DNA from: Rhodocyclaceae bacterium
GTDB lineage: Bacteria > Pseudomonadota > Gammaproteobacteria > Burkholderiales > Rhodocyclaceae
Direction of reading: 5' to 3'
DNA: 64,000 nucleotides
Assembly: GCA_008933825.1 (NCBI GenBank)
Contig: WBUF01000005.1
Coordinates: forward strand, 1-64,000
This document shows, piece after piece, positions 47,964-57,490 of the stretch. Position numbers and translations under genes: made by a program. Every line of letters starts with the position of its first letter. The stretch's first letter is position 1. The notes beneath the pieces are model-generated. The model was not told the DNA's origin and searched no databases. It saw only the letters and a program-made list of their open reading frames with translations.

Positions 47964-49721
47964 TCAGAACGCATAGCTCAGCTGTACGCCGGCGGTCTTG
48001 TCGCGGTAGGCGATGGCGGGTTGTTCCTGATAGCTGCTCAGGGCGCGCAGGTAGAGCCGGATGCCGCCGCGCTGGCCCAGCGCCCGCCCGGCGTCGAGCT
48101 GGTACCAGTGCTGCCGCAGTGTGCCGCCGGTGGCGTCGTGGCCGCGGCTGCCGCCGAGGATGCCGGACAGGCGCCCCCACTGGCTGCGCTCGCCCATCAC
48201 CACCAGGTTGAGGGTGTTGAGGGTGGCGCTCGTCCCGTTTTCCAGATGCTGGCGCTGGAAGCTGCCCGAGGCGGTGGCGTTGAGCATCCATGAGGCCGGC
48301 GCCACCTCGGTGGCATCGCTCCAGTTGCGGCCATAGACCACGCTCCAGGTGTCGCTGCGGCTGTCGGTGCCGGCAACGCTGTTCGACAGCTTGGCGTTCT
48401 GGTAACCGAGCGAGGTATTCCAGGCCGGGCGCACGTAGCTCAGGCTGGCGCCCTGGTTGGCGTTGCGGTTGCTGCCGCCCGCGTTGCTCTTGCCGTGCGA
48501 TTCGCCGACGCTGAGGCTCAGGCCCAGGCCCGGCACGTCGGCGAAGGTAAACTGGGCGCGCAGATTGGCGGCCTCGGTCTTGCCGACGAAGGGGGTGTAG
48601 GGAGTCACCGGCGTCGGCGGGATGGTCGCCGGCGGCGGCGGCACCGGCGGCGCGGCCATTTGGTTTTCGGAGCGGCGCAGGTCGCCGGTCAGGCTCATCC
48701 ACTGGGCGGCCTGCCAGTTGGCGTTGGCGTAGCTCTCGCGGATGCCGGCGCCGGCCAGGCCCGAGAGGCTGGCGTAGTAGCGCCCCAGATCGTGGTGGCC
48801 CGCGCGCAGGCCCAGCTTGTCGCCCTGCCAGCCGCCGTCGACGATCAGGGCCCGGTCGCGATGGCCGTCCAGCCCTTTTTCGCCGTAGCGGCTGAGCCCG
48901 CCTTCCGCCTGAAGGTAATACCGCCCCTCGCGCCAGTTCAGCCCGGCGGTGGCGGTATGGCCCGACGAGGGCACCAGCGCCAGGGCATTGGCGCCGACCG
49001 AGTCGCCGTCCTCGCGGTAGCCCTGTACCGTGGCATAGGCCTGCAGGTTCTGGCCGAAGGGTGATTCCGCCTTCAAGGCATAGGCGTTCTTGAGGAACAT
49101 GCGGCGCCGGCCCTGGTCGGCCAGCGCCTCCCAGCTCTCGGCGACGACGCCGGCCGAGGCCGACACCAGGGTCTGGCCGAAGTAGCGCTGCGCCAGCAGG
49201 CCGCGCAGCGGCAGGTTGGCGCCCAGCGAGGAGTGATTCACCGCCACGTCGCCGAAAGCGACGCGATAGCCCAGCCCGGCGCGGCCGGCGCTGAGGGTGT
49301 TGATCTGGGAATTACCCAGCAGGATGGCGGAAGGATCGTCGGTCTGGGTCAGGGCGAACTGCGCCCAGGCCACATCGCCCTCGGGCGCCGTCCCGCGCAG
49401 ATCGCTCTGCAGGCCGATGCGGTGGTAGTGGCCGCCGCTGTACGGCGTCAGCGTCGCGCCGCCGCTGGCGCTGCGCGAATAGAAATCGAGCGTGGCGCCG
49501 CCATGCCATTCGATCTTCGTGGCGCCGTCCTCACCGGCGACCAGCTCGGGCGCGGCTCCGCCCGCGGCCTGGGCGAACTGGGCCAGCACGGTGGCGTTGT
49601 CCTCGAGGCGTTCGGCGGCGCAGACGGGAGGAATCGAAAGGGCAAGCAGGGCCAGCGGCAGCGCTGTTTCGCACCATGCCGGCCGGTTCTTTCCCCTTGC
49701 TTTTCGTGAACGCAGATTCAC
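47964..49721 (-). CDS. Predicted outer-membrane beta-barrel protein (gene 1 of 6)
   Basis: A 585-residue precursor. The signal peptide ends at PPVCAA. A short helical stretch precedes many alternating amphipathic strands with aromatic ends (YYLQAEGGLSRYGEKG, AWNTSLGYQNAKLS, WYQLDAGRALGQRGGIRLYL). The last residues, GVQLSYAF, end in Phe, the classic recognition signal for BAM-dependent insertion. A Pro-rich loop (PPVPPPPATIPPTPVTPYTP) sits mid-barrel. No porin, usher or autotransporter domain is evident. The start is GTG at 49721, supported by GGAGGGG just upstream. First gene of the six-gene run. Confidence 0.82.
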   Translation of the reverse strand: MNLRSRKARGKNRPAWCETALPLALLALSIPPVCAAERLEDNATVLAQFAQAAGGAAPELVAGEDGATKIEWHGGATLDFYSRSASGGATLTPYSGGHYHRIGLQSDLRGTAPEGDVAWAQFALTQTDDPSAILLGNSQINTLSAGRAGLGYRVAFGDVAVNHSSLGANLPLRGLLAQRYFGQTLVSASAGVVAESWEALADQGRRRMFLKNAYALKAESPFGQNLQAYATVQGYREDGDSVGANALALVPSSGHTATAGLNWREGRYYLQAEGGLSRYGEKGLDGHRDRALIVDGGWQGDKLGLRAGHHDLGRYYASLSGLAGAGIRESYANANWQAAQWMSLTGDLRRSENQMAAPPVPPPPATIPPTPVTPYTPFVGKTEAANLRAQFTFADVPGLGLSLSVGESHGKSNAGGSNRNANQGASLSYVRPAWNTSLGYQNAKLSNSVAGTDSRSDTWSVVYGRNWSDATEVAPASWMLNATASGSFQRQHLENGTSATLNTLNLVVMGERSQWGRLSGILGGSRGHDATGGTLRQHWYQLDAGRALGQRGGIRLYLRALSSYQEQPAIAYRDKTAGVQLSYAF

Positions 49722-49808
49722 GATCCCCTCCGCAGCGACGCACCGCGCGAGCTGGCCTGCGGGCGGCTGCGCTCCGGGCGCGCCGTCTTTTGGCCGGTAA
49801 ATGCCGCC

Positions 49809-49837
49809 ATGCTAGACCTGCGGCATGGCTCCGGCAA
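49809..49837 (-). promoter_or_regulatory. Candidate promoter of the six-gene exported-protein operon
   Basis: On the minus strand TTGCCG (complement of 49832-49837), 17 bp, TAGCAT (complement of 49809-49814). A 7-bp inverted repeat ATGCCGC (49801-49807) / GCGGCAT (49820-49826) overlaps the -10 and could be an operator. The spacer to the next upstream gene is only 129 bp, so this is the natural place, but the match is weak. Confidence 0.35.
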
Positions 49838-49850
49838 GCGGAGTTGTTGC

Positions 49851-50285
49851 TCAGTCCTGCCCGAGCAGGGCTCGCCACCAGCGGCGGCGGCCTTCGGGCA
49901 GCGGCCCGGCGCGCTGCAGTTCGACGGGTGGCACGCGGCTCATGATCCAGCCCGGCGGGTGCGGGTGCTTGCCGGTGCCGCAGGATGAGCCGAGGTTGTT
50001 GGGGTCGTAGATTTTGACGATGCGCGGAGATTCGAGGTCGTCGGCGTAGACGATGCCGCAGTAGTCGTGATGGTGTTCCTTGCGCAGCAGCGCGTCGGTT
50101 TCGGCGATGAAGCGTTCCACTTCCGGCGCCGTCGCCGGTGCGGCGGGCAGCGGTTCGCCCACCGCGTAGAGGTACCAGCCGGCCCCGCGGTCGATGCGCG
50201 TCCAGAAGTCGCTGAGCTGCTGCCAGGACAGCAGGCTCCACAGGCGGCCGCTGTAGAGCTGTTCGAAGGCTTCAGCGTCCGCCAA
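49851..50285 (-). CDS. Conserved small protein of unknown function downstream of ilvD
   Basis: A 144-residue cytoplasmic protein without signal peptide. Features are [25 protein letters not shown], a His-rich [15 protein letters not shown] stretch, [15 protein letters not shown] and a Trp/Arg-rich tail. I recognise no enzyme family. Its start overlaps the ilvD stop by 14 bases, so it is probably co-translated with ilvD. Confidence 0.8.
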   Translation of the reverse strand: MADAEAFEQLYSGRLWSLLSWQQLSDFWTRIDRGAGWYLYAVGEPLPAAPATAPEVERFIAETDALLRKEHHHDYCGIVYADDLESPRIVKIYDPNNLGSSCGTGKHPHPPGWIMSRVPPVELQRAGPLPEGRRRWWRALLGQD

Positions 50286-52125
50286 GCTGCTTCACGTCCC
50301 GCACCGCGCCGGTGTCGGCGGACGTGGTCATCGCGGCGTAGACCTGCAGCGCCGTGGACACCGTGCGTTCGCGCTTGACCGGCTTCCAGGCCTTTTCACC
50401 CTTCGCTTCCATCGCCGCACGCCGTGCTGCCAGGACTGACTTTTCCACGGCGAGGTGGATGCGCCGCTTGGGGATGTCGATCTCGATGGTGTCGCCCTCC
50501 TCGATGAGGCCGATCGCGCCGCCGGCCGCCGCCTCGGGCGAGGCATGGCCGATGGAGAGGCCCGAGGTGCCGCCGGAGAAGCGGCCGTCGGTGAGCAGCG
50601 CGCATTCCTTGCCGAGGCCCTTCGACTTGATGTACGAGGTCGGGTAGAGCATTTCCTGCATGCCGGGGCCGCCCTTCGGCCCCTCGTAGCGCACGACGAC
50701 GACGTCGCCGGCCTTGATCTTGTCGCCGAGGATCTTCTCCACCGCCTCTTCCTGCGACTCGCACACCCGCGCGCGGCCGGTGAACTTGAGGATGGAGTCG
50801 TCCACCCCCGCCGTCTTCACGATGCAGCCCTTCTCGGCGATGTTGCCGAACAGCACGGCGAGGCCGCCGTCCTGCGAATAGGCGTGCGCCTTGTCGCGGA
50901 TGCAGCCGTTGGCGCGGTCGAGGTCGAGCTTCGGGAAGCGGCGGTTCTGCGAGAAGGCCGTCTGCGTCGGCACGCCGCCGGGCGCGGCGCGGTAGAACTC
51001 GTGCACCTTGGGATCGGCATTGCGCTTCACGTCGCAGCAGTCGAGCGCCTCGCCCAGCGTCGGATACAGCACCGTCGGGCAGTCGCGGTTGATGAGGCCG
51101 GCGCGGTCGAGTTCGCCGAGGATGGCCATGATGCCGCCGGCGCGGTGCACGTCCTCCATGTGGTATTGCTGCGTCGCCGGCGCCACCTTGGCCAGGCACG
51201 GCACACGGCGCGACATGCGGTCGATGTCGGCCATGGTGAAGTTCACGCCGGCTTCCTGCGCCGCGGCGAGCAGGTGCAGCACGGTGTTGGTCGAACCGCC
51301 CATGGAAATGTCGAGCGCAATGGCGTTCTCGAAGGCGGAGAACGAGGCGATCGCGCGCGGCAGCACCGAAACATCGTTCTGCTCGTAGTGGCGCTTCGCT
51401 AGGTCGACGACCAGGCGGCCGGCCTTGACGAAAAGTTTCTCGCGGTCGGCGTGAGTGGCGAGGAGCGACCCGTTGCCGGGCAGGGCGAGGCCCAGCGCCT
51501 CGGTCAGGCAGTTCATCGAGTTGGCGGTGAACATGCCGGAGCAGGAGCCGCAGGTCGGGCAGGCCGAGCGCTCCATGGCGTTCACGTCGGCATCGGAGTT
51601 CTTGTCGTCGGCCGCCTCGATCATGGCGTCGATCAGGTCGACCATGCGGTATTCGCCGTGCCACTTCACCTTGCCGGCCTCCATCGGTCCGCCGGAGACG
51701 AACACCGCCGGGATGTTCAGGCGCAGCGCCGCCATCAGCATGCCCGGGGTGATCTTGTCGCAGTTGGAGATGCACACCATGGCATCCGCCGTGTGCGCGT
51801 TCACCATGTACTCGACGGAATCGGCGATCAGCTCGCGCGAGGGCAGCGAATACAGCATGCCGCCGTGGCCCATGGCGATGCCGTCGTCGACGGCGATGGT
51901 GTTGAACTCCTTGGCGATGCCGCCGGCCGCCTCGATCTGGCGCGCGACCAGCTGACCCATGTCCTTCAGGTGCACGTGGCCCGGCACGAACTGCGTGAAC
52001 GAATTCACCACGGCGATGATCGGCTTGCCGAAATCGCCTTCCTTGATGCCTGTTGCTCGCCAGAGCGCCCTGGCGCCGGCCATGTTGCGGCCGTGGGTGG
52101 AAGTGCGGGAACGGTATTCGGGCAT
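50272..52125 (-). CDS. ilvD: Dihydroxy-acid dehydratase
   Basis: A 617-residue iron-sulfur enzyme that dehydrates 2,3-dihydroxy acids in isoleucine and valine synthesis. Cluster and active-site motifs are [12 protein letters not shown] (about residues 123-134) and [20 protein letters not shown] (about 193-212). The C-terminal [19 protein letters not shown] motif supplies the catalytic serine. It is full length. A TAAAAT near 52155 (minus) may be the -10. Confidence 0.97.
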   Translation of the reverse strand: MPEYRSRTSTHGRNMAGARALWRATGIKEGDFGKPIIAVVNSFTQFVPGHVHLKDMGQLVARQIEAAGGIAKEFNTIAVDDGIAMGHGGMLYSLPSRELIADSVEYMVNAHTADAMVCISNCDKITPGMLMAALRLNIPAVFVSGGPMEAGKVKWHGEYRMVDLIDAMIEAADDKNSDADVNAMERSACPTCGSCSGMFTANSMNCLTEALGLALPGNGSLLATHADREKLFVKAGRLVVDLAKRHYEQNDVSVLPRAIASFSAFENAIALDISMGGSTNTVLHLLAAAQEAGVNFTMADIDRMSRRVPCLAKVAPATQQYHMEDVHRAGGIMAILGELDRAGLINRDCPTVLYPTLGEALDCCDVKRNADPKVHEFYRAAPGGVPTQTAFSQNRRFPKLDLDRANGCIRDKAHAYSQDGGLAVLFGNIAEKGCIVKTAGVDDSILKFTGRARVCESQEEAVEKILGDKIKAGDVVVVRYEGPKGGPGMQEMLYPTSYIKSKGLGKECALLTDGRFSGGTSGLSIGHASPEAAAGGAIGLIEEGDTIEIDIPKRRIHLAVEKSVLAARRAAMEAKGEKAWKPVKRERTVSTALQVYAAMTTSADTGAVRDVKQLGGR

Positions 52126-52219
52126 GGCGGAACTCCAAGGGTGGGGTCAATGCGTTATTTTACCTATTCGGTCAGGCGCCAGATGTTGCGTATCGGGCCG
52201 GGCGTAAGGACAAGATCAG

Positions 52220-53098
52220 TCAGGAGAAATTACCGATACCATGCTTGCCGACAAGGCGGCGAAGGAGATCGACGATGGGCTCTTTCAACAACACAAGGGT
52301 CATGACGACAAACACCATGGTATCCGCCCCGGCAGGATAAAAGCGCCCGGTCAATGCAATGACCTGGCCGAGCCCAAGGGCGGAGAAGAACGTGCCGGTC
52401 AGGTTGCCCATGCCCCCCACGATTACCACCGCGAAAGCAAGCAGGAGCACATGAAATCCCATGTAGGGCTCCGCCACGGTGATCGGCGCATAAAGCACGC
52501 CGCCCATCACGGCCAGTCCCGAACCGATCACGAAGACGATGGAGAAATACTTATTTACGTCCAGACCGAGCGATCGTACCCCGTCCCGGTCCTTCAGCGC
52601 AGCCACGACGATCTTGCCAATGACATGACGTGAAAAGAACATGCGCAACGCAACGAACACCGCTACAGCGCAAATGAATACCACTACCCGGTAGGTCTGC
52701 ACGGTGGTGCCCAAAATCTGGATCGGAATGCCTATCGGGTCGCTGACGGGCTTCGGCCCGCTGCCCCAGACAAGCTTGATCAGATCGGTACCGATGAGCA
52801 GGATCGCGTAGGTGGCGATGATGGCATAGTCGATACCATCGCCATAGAGACGTCGGATGACGAAACGTTCTACCAGGTAGGCAAGCGGCAGCATGGCGGC
52901 AACGGCTACGGCCAGCGAGAGGGGAAACGATCCCCACAGCAACGGCAGCAGCGATATGAACAGGTACACTCCGATGGCGTAGATCATGCCGTGGGCAAAA
53001 TTGATGATGTGCATCGTGCCGAAGGTAATCGACAGTCCTGTTGAAAAAAGGTACAGGATCGCTCCGATGGTCAGACCGTAAAGTATTGTGTCGAACAT
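52220..53098 (-). CDS. livH: Branched-chain amino acid-type ABC transporter permease LivH (system 2)
   Basis: A 292-residue inner-membrane permease. Landmarks are LYGLTIGAILYLFSTGLSITFGTMHIINFAHG at the N-terminus and the KDRDGVRSLGLDVNKYFSIVFVIGS loop, distinct from the system 1 sequence (AENPQIAGLMGV). Last gene of the second importer operon. Codon use and GC are slightly less extreme than in system 1. Confidence 0.92.
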   Translation of the reverse strand: MFDTILYGLTIGAILYLFSTGLSITFGTMHIINFAHGMIYAIGVYLFISLLPLLWGSFPLSLAVAVAAMLPLAYLVERFVIRRLYGDGIDYAIIATYAILLIGTDLIKLVWGSGPKPVSDPIGIPIQILGTTVQTYRVVVFICAVAVFVALRMFFSRHVIGKIVVAALKDRDGVRSLGLDVNKYFSIVFVIGSGLAVMGGVLYAPITVAEPYMGFHVLLLAFAVVIVGGMGNLTGTFFSALGLGQVIALTGRFYPAGADTMVFVVMTLVLLKEPIVDLLRRLVGKHGIGNFS

Positions 53099-53131
53099 TG
53101 GGATCTCCGTCCGCGCACGCCGATGCGGCGA

Positions 53132-54148
53132 CTAAGGCATTCTCTCAGCGGGGCTTCCGCGCGACCGCGAAAGCTTCTGCGCCAGATCGGCGATGTAGCC
53201 GGTGATGCCGCGCCTGAACCAGAAGACGAGCACAAGCAGCATGATGCCGAGAAACATTTCCCAACGCGCGATGTTCGTAGCCAGCAGGTTGATCATCGTC
53301 TCGAAAACCACGCCGCCGACAACGGCGCCATACAGGTTTCCCGCCCCACCGATAAGCACTGCGAAGATGACTCTGGCGTTCTCGAGGGGGCCCATGTCGC
53401 CGGGTGCGACAAAGCCCTTAACCAGGGCATGCAGGGTGCCGGCGAACCCCGCCAATGTGGCGGCAATAACGAAGGTCAACCACTTGTACCGGAGGGTGTC
53501 GTAACCGAGGAACTTGACGCGCTCCTCGTTCTCCTTGATCGAACGTATCAGGATACCGAAGGGTGAGCGGGTCAGCATTCTGAGCAGACCGAAGACGAGC
53601 AGAAGACAGACGAGCATGAATCCGAAAGCCACTGGCACCTTATAGAAATCGAGAAAACCTATTGCGCGGACGGAACTGGACAGTCCGTCCTCTCCGCGGG
53701 TGTAGGCCTGCAGGCCGGACATGGCCAGCCAGAAGCCGATCTGGTTAAGGGCCAGGTTGACCAGGGCAAAGGTGGCCCCTTCGGTGCGGACCACGATGAA
53801 GCCAAGTGCCGAGGAGAGAACCGCACTGGCGAAGATGCCGGCCCCGATGGCCAGGAACGGATTGGGCGCAAGATGCACCAAGGCGAGAGAGGCGGCATAC
53901 ATGCCGACACCGTAGTACAGCACATGCCCGAAGGAGAGGCGACCCATATAACCGTAGAGCAAATCGAAGGACAGCACAAGAATGCAAAAGACGGCGAAAT
54001 CCGTCAGCCAATGCATCGGCATAATTACTGTCAATAACAAGAAGGCGACGGCAATAAACGCCATGTCCCTCAGGATCGAGAGCCGCGTCGATTCAGCAAG
54101 TGGGCCATGAAGAGGCCCGGCAGTCTTGAGTGATGAGGTGACGGGCAT
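53132..54148 (-). CDS. livM: Branched-chain amino acid-type ABC transporter permease LivM (system 2)
   Basis: A 338-residue permease with about nine helices. Family motifs include LSFDLLYGYMGRLSFGHVLYYGVGMY and the SPFGILIRSIKENEERVKFLGYD coupling loop. It ends with a basic tail (RSRGSPAERMP). It lies two bases after livF2 and 33 before livH2. Confidence 0.92.
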   Translation of the reverse strand: MPVTSSLKTAGPLHGPLAESTRLSILRDMAFIAVAFLLLTVIMPMHWLTDFAVFCILVLSFDLLYGYMGRLSFGHVLYYGVGMYAASLALVHLAPNPFLAIGAGIFASAVLSSALGFIVVRTEGATFALVNLALNQIGFWLAMSGLQAYTRGEDGLSSSVRAIGFLDFYKVPVAFGFMLVCLLLVFGLLRMLTRSPFGILIRSIKENEERVKFLGYDTLRYKWLTFVIAATLAGFAGTLHALVKGFVAPGDMGPLENARVIFAVLIGGAGNLYGAVVGGVVFETMINLLATNIARWEMFLGIMLLVLVFWFRRGITGYIADLAQKLSRSRGSPAERMP

Positions 54149-54150
54149 GG

Positions 54151-54840
54151 CTACAACCAGGACTCCAGAGCGGCGACGTCGGCAATCTCTGCGGGGTCGG
54201 CTATCTCCCGAGCGATCTCACCCTCTTTCATGATCAATATCCGATCGGCCAACCGCGACACGACCGATAAATTCTGCTCGACGATAACGCTGGATATCTT
54301 GTGCTTCATGCCTCTGAGGATGCGAAAAATGTCTTCGATGACGATCGCGGCCAAGCCTTCCGTCGGTTCGTCGATCAGAAGCAAGCGCGGCTCCCCCACC
54401 AGTGCGCGTCCAATCAGCAGAATCTCGCGCTGGCCGCCGGAAAGGTTTCCCGCCTTCTTTTCGAGGAAGCTGGCGAATTTCGGATACATGCCGATCAGGC
54501 GCTCCACGGCCTGGTCGAGCGATTCTCCGCAGGCATACGCCGCCAGCTCCATGTTGTCCTTCACGGTCAGGTCGGCAAAAACCTTCTTGTCCTGATTTAC
54601 GAAGCGCATGCCCTGGCGTGCCAGAGCTTCCGCAGTCATGCCCTGCACCTGCCGGCCGTCGAAGTCGATGACCCCCCGCACAGGCGACAGGAATCCCGCA
54701 AGAGTTTTGAGAAGCGTGGTCTTACCGGCCCCGTTTCGACCGACGACAAACACCATTTCGCCCGGTTCCACGCCAAGCGATACCCGATGAACCACATGGG
54801 CATAGCCATAGGCGACATCGATCGCGTCAACCCTCAGCAT
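54151..54840 (-). CDS. livF: Branched-chain amino acid-type ABC transporter ATPase LivF (system 2)
   Basis: A 229-residue ATPase. Walker A GRNGAGKTTLLKT, signature LSGGQREIL, Walker B LLLIDEPTEGLAAI, and the LivF-type SVIVEQNLSV switch with glutamine. The start overlaps livG2 by 14 bases. Confidence 0.93.
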   Translation of the reverse strand: MLRVDAIDVAYGYAHVVHRVSLGVEPGEMVFVVGRNGAGKTTLLKTLAGFLSPVRGVIDFDGRQVQGMTAEALARQGMRFVNQDKKVFADLTVKDNMELAAYACGESLDQAVERLIGMYPKFASFLEKKAGNLSGGQREILLIGRALVGEPRLLLIDEPTEGLAAIVIEDIFRILRGMKHKISSVIVEQNLSVVSRLADRILIMKEGEIAREIADPAEIADVAALESWL

Positions 54841-55588
54841 TCGACACCTGCTTGCCCCAGTAGCATTCCCTCACTTCAGGGTCGCTCAGCACTGACTCGG
54901 GTTCGCCTTCGCAAATCAGCACGCCATCGTTCAGAACGCTGAGACGCTCGATGAGGCCCATGATCTTGGATATCTTGTGCTCGATGATGACCAAGGTGCA
55001 GTTCTGTTTCATCTCGTGCAACAGGTCCACCACGTCGCCGATCTCGTGGTCACTCAGCCCGGCCAAGGGCTCATCCAGCAGCAGTAACTTCGGTTTGAGC
55101 GAAAGAGCGATGCCGATCTCTAGCATCCGCTTGTCGCCGTATGAAAGCTCGGAAGTCCTTGCGCCGGCTTTGTCCTGCAAACCAACCCTTTCGAGGGCGC
55201 CAAGGCAATCCTCGAGGATGGTCTTGCTGCGGGCAGGCCCAAAGAAGAACTGCCTGTGTCTGCTCCCGCGGTCGGCAAAGCGGCCGGTGGACAGCACCAG
55301 GTTCTCCCAGACGGTCATGGAGTCGAAAACCGAGACCAGCTGGAAGGTTCTGGCCATGCCCAGGCCGACACGCTCATGCGGCGGCAAGGCAGTGATATCG
55401 AGCTCACCGAACTCAATCTTGCCGACGCTGGGCGGCAGATGGCCGGTTAGCATGTTGAATAGGGTCGACTTGCCCGATCCGTTCGGCCCGATGATGCCGC
55501 TTGCCTGGCCCGCCACGAATCTGAGATTGATCTGATCGACTGCGGTTTGGCTACCAAAGCGCTTGGTCAGCCCGTGAGCGGAAATCAA
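54827..55588 (-). CDS. livG: Branched-chain amino acid-type ABC transporter ATPase LivG (system 2)
   Basis: A 253-residue ATPase. Walker A GPNGSGKSTLFNML, MARTFQLVSVF, degenerate signature LSYGDKRM, Walker B LLLLDEPLAGLS and switch LVIIEHKISKIM. The start is TTG at 55588, supported by AGGAG seven bases upstream and by the family N-terminus (SAHGLTKRFG). No nearer ATG preserves Walker A. Confidence 0.92.
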   Translation of the reverse strand: MISAHGLTKRFGSQTAVDQINLRFVAGQASGIIGPNGSGKSTLFNMLTGHLPPSVGKIEFGELDITALPPHERVGLGMARTFQLVSVFDSMTVWENLVLSTGRFADRGSRHRQFFFGPARSKTILEDCLGALERVGLQDKAGARTSELSYGDKRMLEIGIALSLKPKLLLLDEPLAGLSDHEIGDVVDLLHEMKQNCTLVIIEHKISKIMGLIERLSVLNDGVLICEGEPESVLSDPEVRECYWGKQVSNAEG

Positions 55589-55667
55589 TGCCTGGCTCCT
55601 GCAGAAAAGACGCGAAGCGGGAGAGCCGCCAGACGGAATGCCCTGCAGCCCCCGCTGCGTGCGGAGA

Positions 55668-56915
55668 TTACCAGCCGAGCGATTTCACGTCCGGCAGAAA
55701 GGCGTCTCCGGAATGCGAGTCGATGATCCGGCCCCAGTGGTTCTTGCTTGTGCGCTTGTCGGCAGGCAGACCCGAAATGATCCAGGCGTTGTACTTGTAT
55801 CTCGGTCTGCCGTCCACCCTCCATGCCGCCGGACCCTTGGCGGTCAGGAAGTTCGGATTCTTCATCAGTGCCGCATACATCTTGTCGGGCTCGGTGGACC
55901 CCGAGGCCTCGATCGCGCGGATGATTTCCCTCGAGCCGAAATAGGCGGTCATGATGTAGGGGTCGGGAGGCGCGCCGAAGCGGGCTTCGTACTTCTTGAC
56001 GAAATCCTCGGTCAGCTTGGATACCTCGGCATCGCTTACGCCGGACTTGTCGTGGTACCACCATGTCTGGCTATCCACCCCTTCCAGGATCTCGGGGGGA
56101 ATGCCAACCGCGACCAGGTCGATGATCCAGTTTACGAACAGCTTGGTCTTGCTTTTCAAGCCCATTTCGCCGGCCTGCTTCAGGGCGGTGATCAGGTCCT
56201 TGCCCCACTGCCCGAGGGCGATCACATCGGGCTGAAATTCCATGGCCTGGATCAGCTGCGCGGTGACGTCGGCGGCGCCGACCGGTGTCCAGATAACCTT
56301 GGCCTGAATCTGCGGATGCATCTTCAGAGTCGCCTCGGCACCGGCCCAGGCGCCCTTGCCGTAAGCATAATCCGGCATCAGGAAGACGATGCGTTTCGGT
56401 TTGTGCTTGCCGACCAGGTAATCGACGGTGCCGCGGCCCACCATGCCCGTATCCCCGAGAATCGCCAGGGCATAGGGCGCCTTGGTCGTCTTCTCGAAGA
56501 AATTATCGGGCACGCCATTGGTGGTCATCAGGAAGAAGTTGTGCTTCTTGGCCTCTTCGTTGAGCGCCATCGAGACATGGGCAAAGGTGCCTCCCTGGAT
56601 GATCTTGACGCCGCCGGTTCGCACCATTTCCGTGGCGCGTGAAATGGCGACCGCAGGCTTGGTCTCGTCGTCGCGTTGTACCACTTCGATCTTCATTTTC
56701 TTGCCGCCGACATTCACGCCGCCGCCGGCATTGGCCTCGTCAAATGCCATCTGCGCTGCTTCGGCCTGCTTGGGACCGAGCACCGAGCCGGCGCCCGTCA
56801 TCGAGTAAAGGACGCCAATCTTTATCGTGTCTGCGGCATGGGCAGCATTTCCTACCAGCGCCAACATGCCGAATCCGGCGGCCGCCAGTATGGTTTTTTG
56901 CACTGCATGAATCAT
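55668..56915 (-). CDS. ABC transporter periplasmic substrate-binding protein (Liv type, system 2)
   Basis: A 415-residue precursor. The signal peptide ends at GNAAHAA, and the mature type 1 periplasmic-binding fold begins DTIKIGVLYSMTGAGSVLGPKQA. Unlike the system 1 protein it has no lipobox and no Met-rich tail. Relatives bind amino acids, amides or aromatic acids; the ligand here is unknown. ATG 56915 lies eight bases from GGAGG, better than the ATG at 56921 two codons upstream. First gene of livK-G-F-M-H (system 2). Confidence 0.9.
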   Translation of the reverse strand: MIHAVQKTILAAAGFGMLALVGNAAHAADTIKIGVLYSMTGAGSVLGPKQAEAAQMAFDEANAGGGVNVGGKKMKIEVVQRDDETKPAVAISRATEMVRTGGVKIIQGGTFAHVSMALNEEAKKHNFFLMTTNGVPDNFFEKTTKAPYALAILGDTGMVGRGTVDYLVGKHKPKRIVFLMPDYAYGKGAWAGAEATLKMHPQIQAKVIWTPVGAADVTAQLIQAMEFQPDVIALGQWGKDLITALKQAGEMGLKSKTKLFVNWIIDLVAVGIPPEILEGVDSQTWWYHDKSGVSDAEVSKLTEDFVKKYEARFGAPPDPYIMTAYFGSREIIRAIEASGSTEPDKMYAALMKNPNFLTAKGPAAWRVDGRPRYKYNAWIISGLPADKRTSKNHWGRIIDSHSGDAFLPDVKSLGW

Positions 56916-57239
56916 GGTCATTTCCTCCATGGATAAGGACTGGACTTCCTTCTTTTTTTCAGCCTCGGCGCTCGGCCAGAACCTGGTGTTGAGCATCGCG
57001 GGTTTTCGACCCAGCCGGATTCGGCATGCGCCAGAACCTTCCGGATGGTACATTGAAATCATATTACCCAACCGATTTCCGATTGTTGCGATTTCGTGCC
57101 GGTACTGCGACGAATGCGCAATGTTCCTCAATATTGATCATCCAATTGATTCAGTTCGGTCACTCTTGACGGCAAACGTATCGTCTTTCAATCTGCCCCA
57201 CAGTCTCCGGACCCGGCCAGCTAACGAATCCCGGGAAAG
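56916..57239. other. AT-richer intergenic region upstream of the system 2 importer
   Basis: 324 bp with no supported gene, noticeably richer in A and T than its surroundings. It should hold the promoter of the importer operon (minus strand). TCAATATTGA (57128-57137) is a perfect 10-bp palindrome and TTGGGTAATATGATTT on the minus strand near 57060 is promoter-like, but I cannot assign boxes with confidence. Confidence 0.5.
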
Positions 57240-57485
57240 TCAGCCGCCGAATGCGGGGTGTATCCATCGGACTTCGTCACCTTCCTTGACCGGCGTGGTT
57301 TCATATTCTTGCGGTGCGACCACCTTGCCATTGACCAGATAGCTGATGTGGTCGTCGCCCGTTCGCTGCCTGATCGCCTTGAGCATGGGGTCATCCGCCG
57401 TAGTTGAGCGGACCAGGCGCACCACTTCGATCAGCGAAGCCTGATCGGATATTTCCTGTTCGCGGTTATTGATCCTGATCTTCAT
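57240..57485 (-). CDS. MoaD/ThiS-like sulfur carrier protein ending in Gly-Gly
   Basis: An 81-residue ubiquitin-fold protein. It opens MKIRINNREQEIS, has the LVNGKVV strand and VKEGDEVRWIHPAFGG, with the free C-terminal Gly-Gly required for adenylation and thiocarboxylate formation. MoaD donates sulfur to molybdopterin or tungstopterin; ThiS donates it to thiazole. The partner genes just upstream encode an E1-like enzyme and a cysteine desulfurase, and the divergent operon encodes a tungsten-family enzyme, so a cofactor role is more likely than thiamine. ATG 57485 is nine bases from GGAG; a TTG at 57494 overlaps the E1 stop. Confidence 0.85.
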   Translation of the reverse strand: MKIRINNREQEISDQASLIEVVRLVRSTTADDPMLKAIRQRTGDDHISYLVNGKVVAPQEYETTPVKEGDEVRWIHPAFGG

Positions 57486-57490
57486 AATCG

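Noticed and set aside
42574..49721. Chaperone-usher pilus, type II/IX secretion or curli system
   Set aside because: No usher plug/NTD motifs, no FimC-like chaperone signature, no secretin, and no curlin repeats were visible in any of the six proteins.
57087..57100. Sigma-54-like element (GGCACGAAATCGCA on the minus strand) upstream of the second Liv operon
   Set aside because: The spacing between the GG and GC elements is one base too short and the TTGC element is imperfect.
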